Part shown: piece after piece, positions 1 to 10,010 of the stretch | Position numbering within the stretch: position 1 is the stretch's first letter | Layout of the letters: each line of letters begins with the position of its first letter | DNA from: Lasioglossum baleicum | Taxonomy: Eukaryota > Arthropoda > Insecta > Hymenoptera > Halictidae | Assembly (NCBI RefSeq): GCF_051020765.1 | Contig: NW_027469106.1 | Location: forward strand, 1,011,818 to 1,075,817 | DNA: 64,000 nt | Direction: 5' to 3' | Translations under genes and position numbers: made by a program | Notes under the pieces: generated by a model | The model's database searches: none | The model's input: the letters and a program-made list of their open reading frames with translations, nothing else | What the model was told of the DNA's origin: nothing

Positions 1-102
1 AGTCGAGCAAAAACACGTGCGAAAGGATGCATCCCGCAGGCTAGTCGAGTAAAAACACGTGCGAAAGGATGCATCCCGCAGGCTAGTCGAGCACAAACAC
101 GT

Positions 103-2193
103 GCGAAGTTTTGTGGGATGCGCATGCGCAGGTTTTTTGGGATGCGCATGGCTAGTCGAGCAAAAACACGTGCGAGAGGATGCATCCCGCAGGCTAGTCG
201 AGTAAAAACACGTGCGAGGTTTTGTGGGATGCGCATGCGCAGGTTTTGTGGGATGCGCATGCGCAGGTTTTTTGGGATGCGCATGCGCAGGTTTTTTAGG
301 ATGCGCATGGCTAGTCAAGCAAAAACACGTGCGAGAGGATGCATCCCGCAGGCTAGCCGAGCAAAAACACGTGCGAGAGGATGCATCCCGCAGGCTAGTC
401 GAGTAAAAACACGTGCGAGGTTTTGTGGGATGCGCATGCGCAGGTTTTGTGGGATGCGCATGCGCAGGTTTTTTGGGATGCGCATGTGCAGGTTTTTTGG
501 GATGCGCATGGCTAGTCGAGCAAAAACACGTGCGAGAGGATGCATCCCGCAGGCTAGTCGAGTAAAAACACGTGCGAGAGGATGCATCCCGCAGGCTAGT
601 CGAGTAAAAACACGTGCGAGGTTTTGTGGGATGCGCATACGCAGGTTTTGTGGGATGCGCATTCGCAGGTTTTTTGGGATGCGCATGCGCAGGTTTTTTG
701 GGATGCGCATGCGCAGGTTTTTTGGGATGCGCATGGCTAGTCGAGCAAGAACACGTGCGAGAGGAAGCATCCCGCAGGGTAGTCGAGTAAAAACACGTGC
801 GAGAGGATGCATCCCGCAGGCTAGTCGAGTAAAAACACGTGCGAGAGGATGCATCCCGCAGGCTAGTCGAGCACAAACACGTGCGAGGTTTTGTGGGATG
901 CGCATGCGCAGGTTTTTTGGGATGCGCATGGCTAGTCGAGCAAAATCACGTGCGAGAGGATGCATCCCGCAGGCTAGTCGAGTAAAAACACGTGCCAAAG
1001 GATGCATCCCGCAGGCTAGTCGAGCACAAACACGTGCGAGGTTTTGTGGGATGCGCATGCGCAGGTTTTGTGGGATGCGCAAGCGCAGATTTTTTGGGAT
1101 GCGCATGCGCAGGTTTTTTGGGATGCGCATGGCTAGTCGAGCAAAAACACGTGCGAGAGGATGCATCCCGCAGGCTAGTCGAGCACAAACACGTGCGAGG
1201 TTTTGTGGGATGCGCATGCGCAGGTTTTGTGGGATGCGCATGCGCAGGTTTTTTGGGATGCGCATGGCTAGTCGAGCAAAAACACGTGCGAGAGGATGCA
1301 TCCCGCAGGCTAGTCGAGTAAAAACACGTGCGAGGTTTTGTGGGATGCGCATACGCAGGTTTTGTGGGATGCGCATGCGCAGGTTTTTTGGGATGCGCAT
1401 GCGCAGGTTTTTTGGGATGCGCATGGCTAGTCGAGCAAAAACACGTGCGAGAGGATGCATCCCGCAGGCTAGTCGAGTAAAAACACGTGCGAGGTTTTGT
1501 GGGATGCGCATACGCAGGTTTTTTGGGATGCGCATGCGCAGGTTTTTTGGGATGCGCATGCGCAGGTTTTTTGGGATGCGCATGGCTACTCGAGCAGAAA
1601 CACGTGCGAGAGTAGGCATCCCGCATGGTAGTCGAGTAAAAACACGTGCGAGAGGATGCATCCCGCAGGCTAGTCGAGCAAAAACACGTGCGAGAGGATG
1701 CATCCCGCAGGCTAGTCGAGCAAAAACACGTGCGAGAGGATGCATCCCGCAGGCTAGTCGAGCAAAAACACGTGCGAGGGGTTGCATCCCGCAGGCTAGT
1801 CGAGCAAAAACACGTGCGAGAGGATGCATCCCGCAGGCTAGTCGAGTAAAAACACGTGCGAGAGGATGCATCCTGCAGGCTAGTCGAGTAAAAACACGTG
1901 CGAGAGGATGCATCCCGCAGGCTAGTCGAGTAAAAACACTTGCGAGAGGATGCATCCCGCAGGCTAGTCGAGTAAAAACACGTGCAAGAGGATGCTTCCC
2001 GCAGGCTAGTCGAGTAAAAACACGTGCAAGAGGATGCTTCCCGCAGGCTAGTAGAGTAAAAACACGTGCGAGAGGATGCATCCCGCAGGCTAGTCGAGTA
2101 AAAACACGTGCGAGAGGATGCTTCCCGCAGGCTAGTCGAGTAAAAACACGTGCGAGAGGATGCATCCCGCAGGCTAGTCGAGCACAAACACGT
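103..2193. repeat. About 2.1-kb subrepeat, first copy
   Basis: From the gcgaagtttt marker at 103 through the 14-unit A run ending at 2173. The matching copy runs from 2194 to about 4282. The offset is 2,091 bp at the start, 2,133 bp from about 212 to 992 and 2,109 bp at the A run. These steps equal one extra A unit (42 bp, with the gacgatgc variant near 2310) and one B unit fewer (24 bp near 3690). Confidence 0.85.
1586..2173 (+). repeat. 14-unit A run with marker variants, copy a
   Basis: Fourteen full A units in a row (588 bp). In order it carries a catgg/gtag boundary, four units with caaaaac, one unit with ggggttgcat, units with catcctgcagg and aacacttgcg, two gtgcaagagg/atgcttccc units and a tagtagag unit. 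This ordered set identifies the domain-1 HOR. Confidence 0.9.
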
Positions 2194-3694
2194 GCGAAGT
2201 TTTGTGGGATGCGCATGCGCAGGTTTTTTGGGATGCGCATGGCTAGTCGAGCAAAAACACGTGCGAGAGGATGCATCCCGCAGGCTAGTCGAGTAAAAAC
2301 ACGTGCGAGACGATGCATCCCGCAGGCTAGTCGAGTAAAAACACGTGCGAGGTTTTGTGGGATGCGCATGCGCAGGTTTTGTGGGATGCGCATGCGCAGG
2401 TTTTTTGGGATGCGCATGCGCAGGTTTTTTAGGATGCGCATGGCTAGTCGAGCAAAAACACGTGCGAGAGGATGCATCCCGCAGGCTAGCCGAGCAAAAA
2501 CACGTGCGAGAGGATGCATCCCGCAGGCTAGTCGAGTAAAAACACGTGCGAGGTTTTGTGGGATGCGCATGCGCAGGTTTTGTGGGATGCGCATGCGCAG
2601 GTTTTTTGGGATGCGCATGTGCAGGTTTTTTGGGATGCGCATGGCTAGTCGAGCAAAAACACGTGCGAGAGGATGCATCCCGCAGGCTAGTCGAGTAAAA
2701 ACACGTGCGAGAGGATGCATCCCGCAGGCTAGTCGAGTAAAAACACGTGCGAGGTTTTGTGGGATGCGCATACGCAGGTTTTGTGGGATGCGCATTCGCA
2801 GGTTTTTTGGGATGCGCATGCGCAGGTTTTTTGGGATGCGCATGCGCAGGTTTTTTGGGATGCGCATGGCTAGTCGAGCAAGAACACGTGCGAGAGGAAG
2901 CATCCCGCAGGGTAGTCGAGTAAAAACACGTGCGAGAGGATGCATCCCGCAGGCTAGTCGAGTAAAAACACGTGCGAGAGGATGCATCCCGCAGGCTAGT
3001 CGAGCACAAACACGTGCGAGGTTTTGTGGGATGCGCATGCGCAGGTTTTTTGGGATGCGCATGGCTAGTCGAGCAAAAACACGTGCGAGAGGATGCATCC
3101 CGCAGGCTAGTCGAGTAAAAACACGTGCCAAAGGATGCATCCCGCAGGCTAGTCGAGCACAAACACGTGCGAGGTTTTGTGGGATGCGCATGCGCAGGTT
3201 TTGTGGGATGCGCAAGCGCAGATTTTTTGGGATGCGCATGCGCAGGTTTTTTGGGATGCGCATGGCTAGTCGAGCAAAAACACGTGCGAGAGGATGCATC
3301 CCGCAGGCTAGTCGAGCACAAACACGTGCGAGGTTTTGTGGGATGCGCATGCGCAGGTTTTGTGGGATGCGCATGCGCAGGTTTTTTGGGATGCGCATGG
3401 CTAGTCGAGCAAAAACACGTGCGAGAGGATGCATCCCGCAGGCTAGTCGAGTAAAAACACGTGCGAGGTTTTGTGGGATGCGCATACGCAGGTTTTGTGG
3501 GATGCGCATGCGCAGGTTTTTTGGGATGCGCATGCGCAGGTTTTTTGGGATGCGCATGGCTAGTCGAGCAAAAACACGTGCGAGAGGATGCATCCCGCAG
3601 GCTAGTCGAGTAAAAACACGTGCGAGGTTTTGTGGGATGCGCATACGCAGGTTTTTTGGGATGCGCATGCGCAGGTTTTTTGGGATGCGCATGG

Positions 3695-4282
3695 CTAGTC
3701 GAGCAAAAACACGTGCGAGAGTATGCATCCCGCATGGTAGTCGAGTAAAAACACGTGCGAGAGGATGCATCCCGCAGGCTAGTCGAGCAAAAACACGTGC
3801 GAGAGGATGCATCCCGCAGGCTAGTCGAGCAAAAACACGTGCGAGAGGATGCATCCCGCAGGCTAGTCGAGCAAAAACACGTGCGAGGGGTTGCATCCCG
3901 CAGGCTAGTCGAGCAAAAACACGTGCGAGAGGATGCATCCCGCAGGCTAGTCGAGTAAAAACACGTGCGAGAGGATGCATCCTGCAGGCTAGTCGAGTAA
4001 AAACACGTGCGAGAGGATGCATCCCGCAGGCTAGTCGAGTAAAAACACTTGCGAGAGGATGCATCCCGCAGGCTAGTCGAGTAAAAACACGTGCAAGAGG
4101 ATGCTTCCCGCAGGCTAGTCGAGTAAAAACACGTGCAAGAGGATGCTTCCCGCAGGCTAGTAGAGTAAAAACACGTGCGAGAGGATGCATCCCGCAGGCT
4201 AGTCGAGTAAAAACACGTGCGAGAGGATGCTTCCCGCAGGCTAGTCGAGTAAAAACACGTGCGAGAGGATGCATCCCGCATG
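3695..4282 (+). repeat. 14-unit A run, copy b
   Basis: Same variant order as the run at 1586, offset 2,109 bp. It is followed by further A units (cgcatgctag boundary at 4283) where copy a enters a B block. Confidence 0.9.
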
Positions 4283-4797
4283 CTAGTCGAGTAAAAACAC
4301 GTGCAAGAGGATGCTTCCCGCAGGCTAGTCGAGTAAAAACACGTGCGAGAGGATGCATCCCGCAGGCTAGTCGAGTAAAAACACGTGCGAGGTTTTGTGG
4401 GATGCGCATACGCAGGTTTTGTGGGATGCGCATGGCTAGTCGAGTAAAAACACGTGCGAGAGGATGCATCCCGCAGGCTAGTCGAGTAAAAACACGTGCG
4501 AAAGGATGCATCCCGCAGGCTAGTCGAGCATAAACACGTGCGAGAGGATGCATCCCGCAGGCTAGTCGAGCAAAAACACGTGCGAGAGGATGCATCCCGC
4601 AGGCTAGTCGAGTAAAAACACGTGCGAGAGGATGCATCCCGCAGGCTAGTCGAGCACAAACACGTGCGAGAGGATGCATCCCGCAGGCTAGTCGAGCAAA
4701 AACACGTGCGAGAGGATGCATCCCGCAGGCTAGTCGAGTAAAAACACGTGCGAAAGGATGCATCCCGCAGGCTAGTCGAGCACAAACACGTGCGAGG

Positions 4798-4821
4798 TTT
4801 TGTGGGATGCGCATGCGCAGG
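4798..4821 (+). repeat. Representative B unit (24 bp)
   Basis: This is a consensus B unit of the G5 type: ttttgtggg at 1-9, atgcgcatgcgcagg at 10-24. The other main type has T at position 5 (ttttttggg). Less common types have ttttatggg, ttatttggg, tttctggg or ttttctggg starts, or the inner variants catacgc, catgtgc, cattcgc and caaccgc. Positions 11-22 form the perfect palindrome TGCGCATGCGCA, a strictly alternating pyrimidine-purine run. None of the six frames of a B unit has a stop. GC is 13-14 of 24, with two CpG. Confidence 0.97.
4808..4819. promoter_or_regulatory. Palindrome TGCGCATGCGCA: NRF1-consensus-like site (example of many)
   Basis: The sequence shows a 12-bp perfect palindrome in each full standard B unit. 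From established knowledge, the animal factor NRF1 (alpha-PAL) and its fly and sea-urchin relatives bind YGCGCAYGCGCR, and this palindrome fits at all positions. The truncated terminal B keeps only a half site, and the catacgc, catgtgc, cattcgc and caaccgc variants break one arm. Binding is inference only: the host may not be an animal, and no promoter context is visible. The run is also strictly alternating pyrimidine-purine, so it could adopt Z-DNA or a short cruciform. Confidence 0.4.
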
Positions 4822-4903
4822 TTTTGTGGGATGCGCATGCGCAGGTTTTTTGGGATGCGCATGCGCAGGTTTTTTGGGATGCGCATGGCTAGTCGAGCAA
4901 AAA

Positions 4904-4909
4904 CACGTG
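4904..4909. promoter_or_regulatory. CACGTG E-box/G-box palindrome (example, one per standard A unit)
   Basis: CACGTG sits at A-unit positions 16-21 and is kept in nearly all A units. It is the core site of bHLH factors in animals, plants and fungi (MYC/MAX, USF, PIF and Pho4/Cbf1 types). It is lost in recurrent variants: cacgag (for example near 16784, 20545 and 41590, always next to a ttttatggg B unit except near 12269, 53834 and 55731) and cacttg (in the 14-unit runs of domain 1 and near 12353). A recurrent 1-bp deletion widens it to GCACGTGC near 42441, 49746, 56103 and 61542. A function is not shown by the sequence. Confidence 0.35.
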
Positions 4910-4914
4910 CGAGA

Positions 4915-4924
4915 GGATGCATCC
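4915..4924. other. 10-bp palindrome GGATGCATCC in A unit (example)
   Basis: This perfect dyad lies at A-unit positions 27-36, with ATGCAT at its centre. With CACGTG it gives each A unit two dyads 5 bp apart. The recurrent atgctt variant (position 33) breaks it in a subset of units. Dyad-rich satellites are known from several centromeres, but here that link is inference. Confidence 0.7.
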
Positions 4925-5047
4925 CGCAGGCTAGTCGAGTAAAAACACGTGCGAGGTTTTGTGGGATGCGCATACGCAGGTTTTTTGGGATGCGCATGCG
5001 CAGGTTTTTTGGGATGCGCATGCGCAGGTTTTTTGGGATGCGCATGG

Positions 5048-5635
5048 CTAGTCGAGCAGAAACACGTGCGAGAGTATGCATCCCGCATGGTAGTCGAGTA
5101 AAAACACGTGCGAGAGGATGCATCCCGCAGGCTAGTCGAGCAAAAACACGTGCGAGAGGATGCATCCCGCAGGCTAGTCGAGCAAAAACACGTGCGAGAG
5201 GATGCATCCCGCAGGCTAGTCGAGCAAAAACACGTGCGAGGGGTTGCATCCCGCAGGCTAGTCGAGCAAAAACACGTGCGAGAGGATGCATCCCGCAGGC
5301 TAGTCGAGTAAAAACACGTGCGAGAGGATGCATCCTGCAGGCTAGTCGAGTAAAAACACGTGCGAGAGGATGCATCCCGCAGGCTAGTCGAGTAAAAACA
5401 CTTGCGAGAGGATGCATCCCGCAGGCTAGTCGAGTAAAAACACGTGCAAGAGGATGCTTCCCGCAGGCTAGTCGAGTAAAAACACGTGCAAGAGGATGCT
5501 TCCCGCAGGCTAGTAGAGTAAAAACACGTGCGAGAGGATGCATCCCGCAGGCTAGTCGAGTAAAAACACGTGCGAGAGGATGCTTCCCGCAGGCTAGTCG
5601 AGTAAAAACACGTGCGAGAGGATGCATCCCGCAGG
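5048..5635 (+). repeat. 14-unit A run, copy c
   Basis: Same variant order, 1,353 bp after copy b and 3,462 bp after copy a. Like copy a, it leads into a gcgaagtttt B block at 5656. Confidence 0.9.
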
Positions 5636-7156
5636 CTAGTCGAGCACAAACACGTGCGAAGTTTTGTGGGATGCGCATGCGCAGGTTTTTTGGGATGCGC
5701 ATGGCTAGTCGAGCAAAAACACGTGCGAGAGGATGCATCCCGCAGGCTAGTCGAGTAAAAACACGTGCGAGACGATGCATCCCGCAGGCTAGTCGAGTAA
5801 AAACACGTGCGAGGTTTTGTGGGATGCGCATGCGCAGGTTTTTTGGGATGCGCATGCGCAGGTTTTTTAGGATGCGCATGGCTAGTCGAGCAAAAACACG
5901 TGCGAGAGGATGCATCCCGCAGGCTAGCCGAGCAAAAACACGTGCGAGAGGATGCATCCCGCAGGCTAGTCGAGTAAAAACACGTGCGAGGTTTTGTGGG
6001 ATGCGCATGCGCAGGTTTTGTGGGATGCGCATGCGCAGGTTTTTTGGGATGCGCATGTGCAGGTTTTTTGGGATGCGCATGGCTAGTCGAGCAAAAACAC
6101 GTGCGAGAGGATGCATCCCGCAGGCTAGTCGAGTAAAAACACGTGCGAGAGGATGCATCCCGCAGGCTAGTCGAGTAAAAACACGTGCGAGGTTTTGTGG
6201 GATGCGCATACGCAGGTTTTGTGGGATGCGCATTCGCAGGTTTTTTGGGATGCGCATGCGCAGGTTTTTTGGGATGCGCATGCGCAGGTTTTTTGGGATG
6301 CGCATGGCTAGTCGAGCAAGAACACGTGCGAGAGGAAGCATCCCGCAGGGTAGTCGAGTAAAAACACGTGCGAGAGGATGCATCCCGCAGGCTAGTCGAG
6401 TAAAAACACGTGCGAGAGGATGCATCCCGCAGGCTAGTCGAGCACAAACACGTGCGAGGTTTTGTGGGATGCGCATGCGCAGGTTTTTTGGGATGCGCAT
6501 GGCTAGTCGAGCAAAAACACGTGCGAGAGGATGCATCCCGCAGGCTAGTCGAGTAAAAACACGTGCCAAAGGATGCATCCCGCAGGCTAGTCGAGCACAA
6601 ACACGTGCGAGGTTTTGTGGGATGCGCATGCGCAGGTTTTGTGGGATGCGCAAGCGCAGATTTTTTGGGATGCGCATGCGCAGGTTTTTTGGGATGCGCA
6701 TGGCTAGTCGAGCAAAAACACGTGCGAGAGGATGCATCCCGCAGGCTAGTCGAGCACAAACACGTGCGAGGTTTTGTGGGATGCGCATGCGCAGGTTTTG
6801 TGGGATGCGCATGCGCAGGTTTTTTGGGATGCGCATGGCTAGTCGAGCAAAAACACGTGCGAGAGGATGCATCCCGCAGGCTAGTCGAGTAAAAACACGT
6901 GCGAGGTTTTGTGGGATGCGCATACGCAGGTTTTGTGGGATGCGCATGCGCAGGTTTTTTGGGATGCGCATGCGCAGGTTTTTTGGGATGCGCATGGCTA
7001 GTCGAGCAAAAACACGTGCGAGAGGATGCATCCCGCAGGCTAGTCGAGTAAAAACACGTGCGAGGTTTTGTGGGATGCGCATACGCAGGTTTTTTGGGAT
7101 GCGCATGCGCAGGTTTTTTGGGATGCGCATGCGCAGGTTTTTTGGGATGCGCATGG

Positions 7157-7744
7157 CTAGTCGAGCAAAAACAAGTGCGAGAGTATGCATCCCGCATGGT
7201 AGTCGAGTAAAAACACGTGCGAGAGGATGCATCCCGCAGGCTAGTCGAGCAAAAACACGTGCGAGAGGATGCATCCCGCAGGCTAGTCGAGCAAAAACAC
7301 GTGCGAGAGGATGCATCCCGCAGGCTAGTCGAGCAAAAACACGTGCGAGGGGTTGCATCCCGCAGGCTAGTCGAGCAAAAACACGTGCGAGAGGATGCAT
7401 CCCGCAGGCTAGTCGAGTAAAAACACGTGCGAGAGGATGCATCCTGCAGGCTAGTCGAGTAAAAACACGTGCGAGAGGATGCATCCCGCAGGCTAGTCGA
7501 GTAAAAACACTTGCGAGAGGATGCATCCCGCAGGCTAGTCGAGTAAAAACACGTGCAAGAGGATGCTTCCCGCAGGCTAGTCGAGTAAAAACACGTGCAA
7601 GAGGATGCTTCCCGCAGGCTAGTAGAGTAAAAACACGTGCGAGAGGATGCATCCCGCAGGCTAGTCGAGTAAAAACACGTGCGAGAGGATGCTTCCCGCA
7701 GGCTAGTCGAGTAAAAACACGTGCGAGAGGATGCATCCCGCATG
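7157..7744 (+). repeat. 14-unit A run, copy d
   Basis: Same variant order, 3,462 bp after copy b, and like copy b followed by more A units with the cgcatgctag boundary. Confidence 0.9.
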
Positions 7745-9466
7745 CTAGTCGAGTAAAAACACGTGCAAGAGGATGCTTCCCGCAGGCTAGTCGAGTAAAA
7801 ACACGTGCGAGAGGATGCATCCCGCAGGCTAGTCGAGTAAAAACACGTGCGAGGTTTTGTGGGATGCGCATACGCAGGTTTTGTGGGATGCGCATGGCTA
7901 GTCGAGTAAAAACACGTGCGAGAGGATGCATCCCGCAGGCTAGTCGAGTAAAAACACGTGCGAAAGGATGCATCCCGCAGGCTAGTCGAGCATAAACACG
8001 TGCGAGAGGATGCATCCCGCAGGCTAGTCGAGCAAAAACACGTGCGAGAGGATGCATCCCGCAGGCTAGTCGAGTAAAAACACGTGCGAGAGGATGCATC
8101 CCGCAGGCTAGTCGAGCACAAACACGTGCGAGAGGATGCATCCCGCAGGCTAGTCGAGCAAAAACACGTGCGAGAGGATGCATCCCGCAGGCTAGTCGAG
8201 TAAAAACACGTGCGAAAGGATGCATCCCGCAGGCTAGTCGAGCACAAACACGTGCGAGGTTTTGTGGGATGCGCATGCGCAGGTTTTGTGGGATGCGCAT
8301 GCGCAGATTTTTTGGGATGCGCATGCGCAGGTTTTTTGGGATGCGCATGGCTAGTCGAGCAAAAACACGTGCGAGAGGATGCATCCCGCAGGCTAGTCGA
8401 GCAAAAACACGTGCGAGAGGATGCATCCCGCAGGCTAGTCGAGTAAAAACACGTGCGAAAGGATGCATCCCGCAGGCTAGTCGAGCACAAACACGTGCGA
8501 GGTTTTGTGGGATGCGCATGCGCAGATTTTTTGGGATGCGCATGCGCAGGTTTTTTGGGATGCGCATGGCTAGTCGAGCAAAAACACGTGCGAGAGGATG
8601 CATCCCGCAGGCTAGTCGAGTAAAAACACGTGCGAGACGATGCACCCCGCAGGCTAGTCGAGTAAAAACACGTGCGAGGTTTTGTGGGATGCGCATGCGC
8701 AGGTTTTGTGGGATGCGCATGCGCAGGTTTTTTGGGATGCGCATGCGCAGGTTTTTTGGGATGCGCATGGCTAGTCGAGCAAAAACACGTGCGAGAGGAT
8801 GCATCCCGCAGGCTAGCCGAGCAAAAACACGTGCGAGAGGATACATCCCGCAGGCTAGTCGAGTAAAAACACGTGCTAGGTTTTGTGGGATGCGCATGCG
8901 CAGGTTTTGTGGGATGCGCATGCGCAGGTATTTGGGATGCGCATGTGCAGGTTTTTTGGGATGCGCATGGCTAGTCGAGCAAAAACACGTGCGAGAGGAT
9001 GCATCCCGCAGGCTAGTCGAGTAAAAACACGTGCGAGAGGATGCATCCCGCAGGCTAGTCGAGTAAAAACACGTGCGAGAGGATGCATCCCGCATGCTAG
9101 TCGAGTAAAAACACGTGCAAGAGGATGCTTCCCGCAGGCTAGTCGAGTAAAAACACGTGCGAGAGGATGCATCCCGCAGGCTAGTCGAGTAAAAACACGT
9201 GCGAGGTTTTGTGGGATGCGCATACGCAGGTTTTGTGGGATGCGCATGCGCAGGTTTTTTGGGATGCGCATGGCTAGTCGAGCAAAAACACGTGCGAGAG
9301 GATGCATCCCGCAGGCTAGTCGAGTAAAAACACGTGCGAGAGGATGCATCCCGCAGGCTAGTCGAGCACAAACACGTGCGAGAGGATGCATCCCGCAGGC
9401 TAGTCGAGTAAAAACACGTGCGAAAGGATGCATCCCGCAGGCTAGTCGAGCACAAACACGTGCGAG

Positions 9467-10010
9467 GTTTTGTGGGATGCGCATGCGCAGGTTTTGTGGG
9501 ATGCGCATGCGCAGATTTTTTGGGATGCGCATGCGCAGGTTTTTTGGGATGCGCATGGCTAGTCGAGCAAAAACACGTGCGAGAGGAAGCATCCCGCAGG
9601 GTAGTCGAGTAAAAACACGTGCGAGAGGATGCATCCCGCAGGCTAGTTGAGTAAAAACACGTGCGAGAGGATGCATGCCGCAGGCTAGTCGAGCAAAAAC
9701 ACGTGCGAGAGGATGCATCCCGCAGGCTAGTCGAGCAAAAACACGTGCGAGAGGATGCATCCCGCAGGCTAGTCGAGTAAAAACACGTGCGAGAGGATGC
9801 ATCCCGCAGGCTAGTCGAGCACAAACACGTGCGAGAGGATGCATCCCGCAGGCTAGTCGAGCAAAAACACGTGCGAGAGGATGCATCCCGCAGGCTAGTC
9901 GAGTAAAAACACGTGCGAAAGGATGCATCCCGCAGGCTAGTCGAGCACAAACACGTGCGAGGTTTTTGGGATGCGCATGCGCAGGTTTTGTGGGATGCGC
10001 ATGCGCAGGT
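9467..10010. repeat. Local duplication, offset 1,275 bp, copy 1
   Basis: A B block, then an A run with the linked markers gaggaagc plus gcaggg boundary (9587) and atgcatgccg (near 9671), ending with a gaaagg unit, a cacaaac unit and the 23-bp B unit at 9963. The same order recurs 1,275 bp downstream. Confidence 0.75.
9963..9985 (+). repeat. 23-bp B unit (one T deleted), first of 13
   Basis: After an A unit cut at gtgcgagg, the B unit starts tttttggg where the standard start is ttttgtggg, so it is 23 bp long. The same unit, nearly always after a gaaagg unit and a cacaaac unit, is at 9963, 11238, 15510, 17762, 19171, 40929, 42541, 47001, 49846, 52548, 56203, 58797 and 61642. Each shifts the frame by one. 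Shared flanks imply a single deletion copied with its block. Spacing of 2,845 bp occurs twice (47001-49846 and 58797-61642). Confidence 0.9.

Larger units (their letters stand above)
1345..4806. repeat. 3,462-bp HOR, copy 1
   Basis: Aligned with the next copy at an offset of 3,462 bp (for example 1646 to 5108, and 4748 to 8210). One internal stretch is at offset 3,438 (3125 to 6563) because a B unit is missing near 5815; a B unit gained near 7130 restores the offset. Edges are set where variants stop matching by eye. Confidence 0.85.
4772..4888 (+). repeat. Representative A-to-B-to-A block (117 bp = 26 + 3x24 + 19)
   Basis: This stretch shows the fixed junction grammar of the array. An A unit (here with the cacaaac allele) is cut after 26 bp at gtgcgagg. 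Three full B units follow at 4798, 4822 and 4846. A terminal B at 4870-4888 is cut after 19 bp (ends gcgcatgg) and runs straight into ctagtcgag of the next A. The same two breakpoints are used throughout the window, so B blocks have length 45 + 24n. The cut A and cut B together make 45 bp, again a multiple of three, so switching does not change frame. The first B is nearly always the ttttgtggg type and the last nearly always ttttttggg. Confidence 0.95.
4889..4930 (+). repeat. Representative A unit (42 bp)
   Basis: This is a consensus A unit with the C allele at unit position 10. Counting from the c of ctag: ctagtcgag at 1-9, a variable base at 10, an A tract to 15, CACGTG at 16-21, gcgagag up to the palindrome GGATGCATCC at 27-36, and cgcagg at 37-42. 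Main variant positions are 5 (t/c), 9 (g/c), 10 (t/c), 12 (a/c), 23 (g/a), 25 (g/a), 27 (g/c), 28 (g/t/a), 30 (t/a), 33 (a/t), 41 (g/t), 42 (g/t/a) and 1 of the next unit (c/g). Unit GC is 23 of 42, with four CpG dinucleotides. One forward frame always has TAG inside ctag; another has TAA only when position 10 is T. Confidence 0.97.
1..8392. repeat. Array domain 1: 3,462-bp higher-order repeat
   Basis: This domain is marked by a 14-unit A run carrying private variants (ggggttgcat, aacacttgcg, tagtagag), found four times at 1586, 3695, 5048 and 7157, with spacings of 2,109, 1,353 and 2,109 bp. The larger period is therefore 3,462 bp. A second marker, gcgaagtttt (position 24-25 variant before a B block), is at 103, 2194 and 5656. 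A stop-creating variant, gagcataaac, is shared by the units near 4528 and 7990. The 23-bp B unit and the ttttatggg B unit that mark other domains are absent here. Confidence 0.9.
4807..8392. repeat. 3,462-bp HOR, copy 2
   Basis: Second copy of the domain-1 HOR. Private differences from copy 1 include caagtgcg near 7172 in place of cacgtgcg and cagattttttggg near 8305. Similarity ends at about 8392, where copy 2 continues with an A unit and copy 1 enters a B block. Confidence 0.85.

Noticed and set aside
212..406. Many short forward frames of 60-110 codons with GCACAG and EDASRRLVE repeats
   Set aside because: They start and stop only according to the T or C allele at A-unit position 10 (gagTAA against gagCAA); no ribosome-binding or codon-use signal.
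4915..4930. Palindromes read as rho-independent terminators
   Set aside because: The dyads have no loop, the T tract does not follow the stem in the needed way, and they occur in each unit in both senses.
315..9950. Minus-strand open frame of about 3,211 codons in domain 1
   Set aside because: It changes between two repeat phases at indels, with two different repeat peptides, as expected from non-coding satellite.
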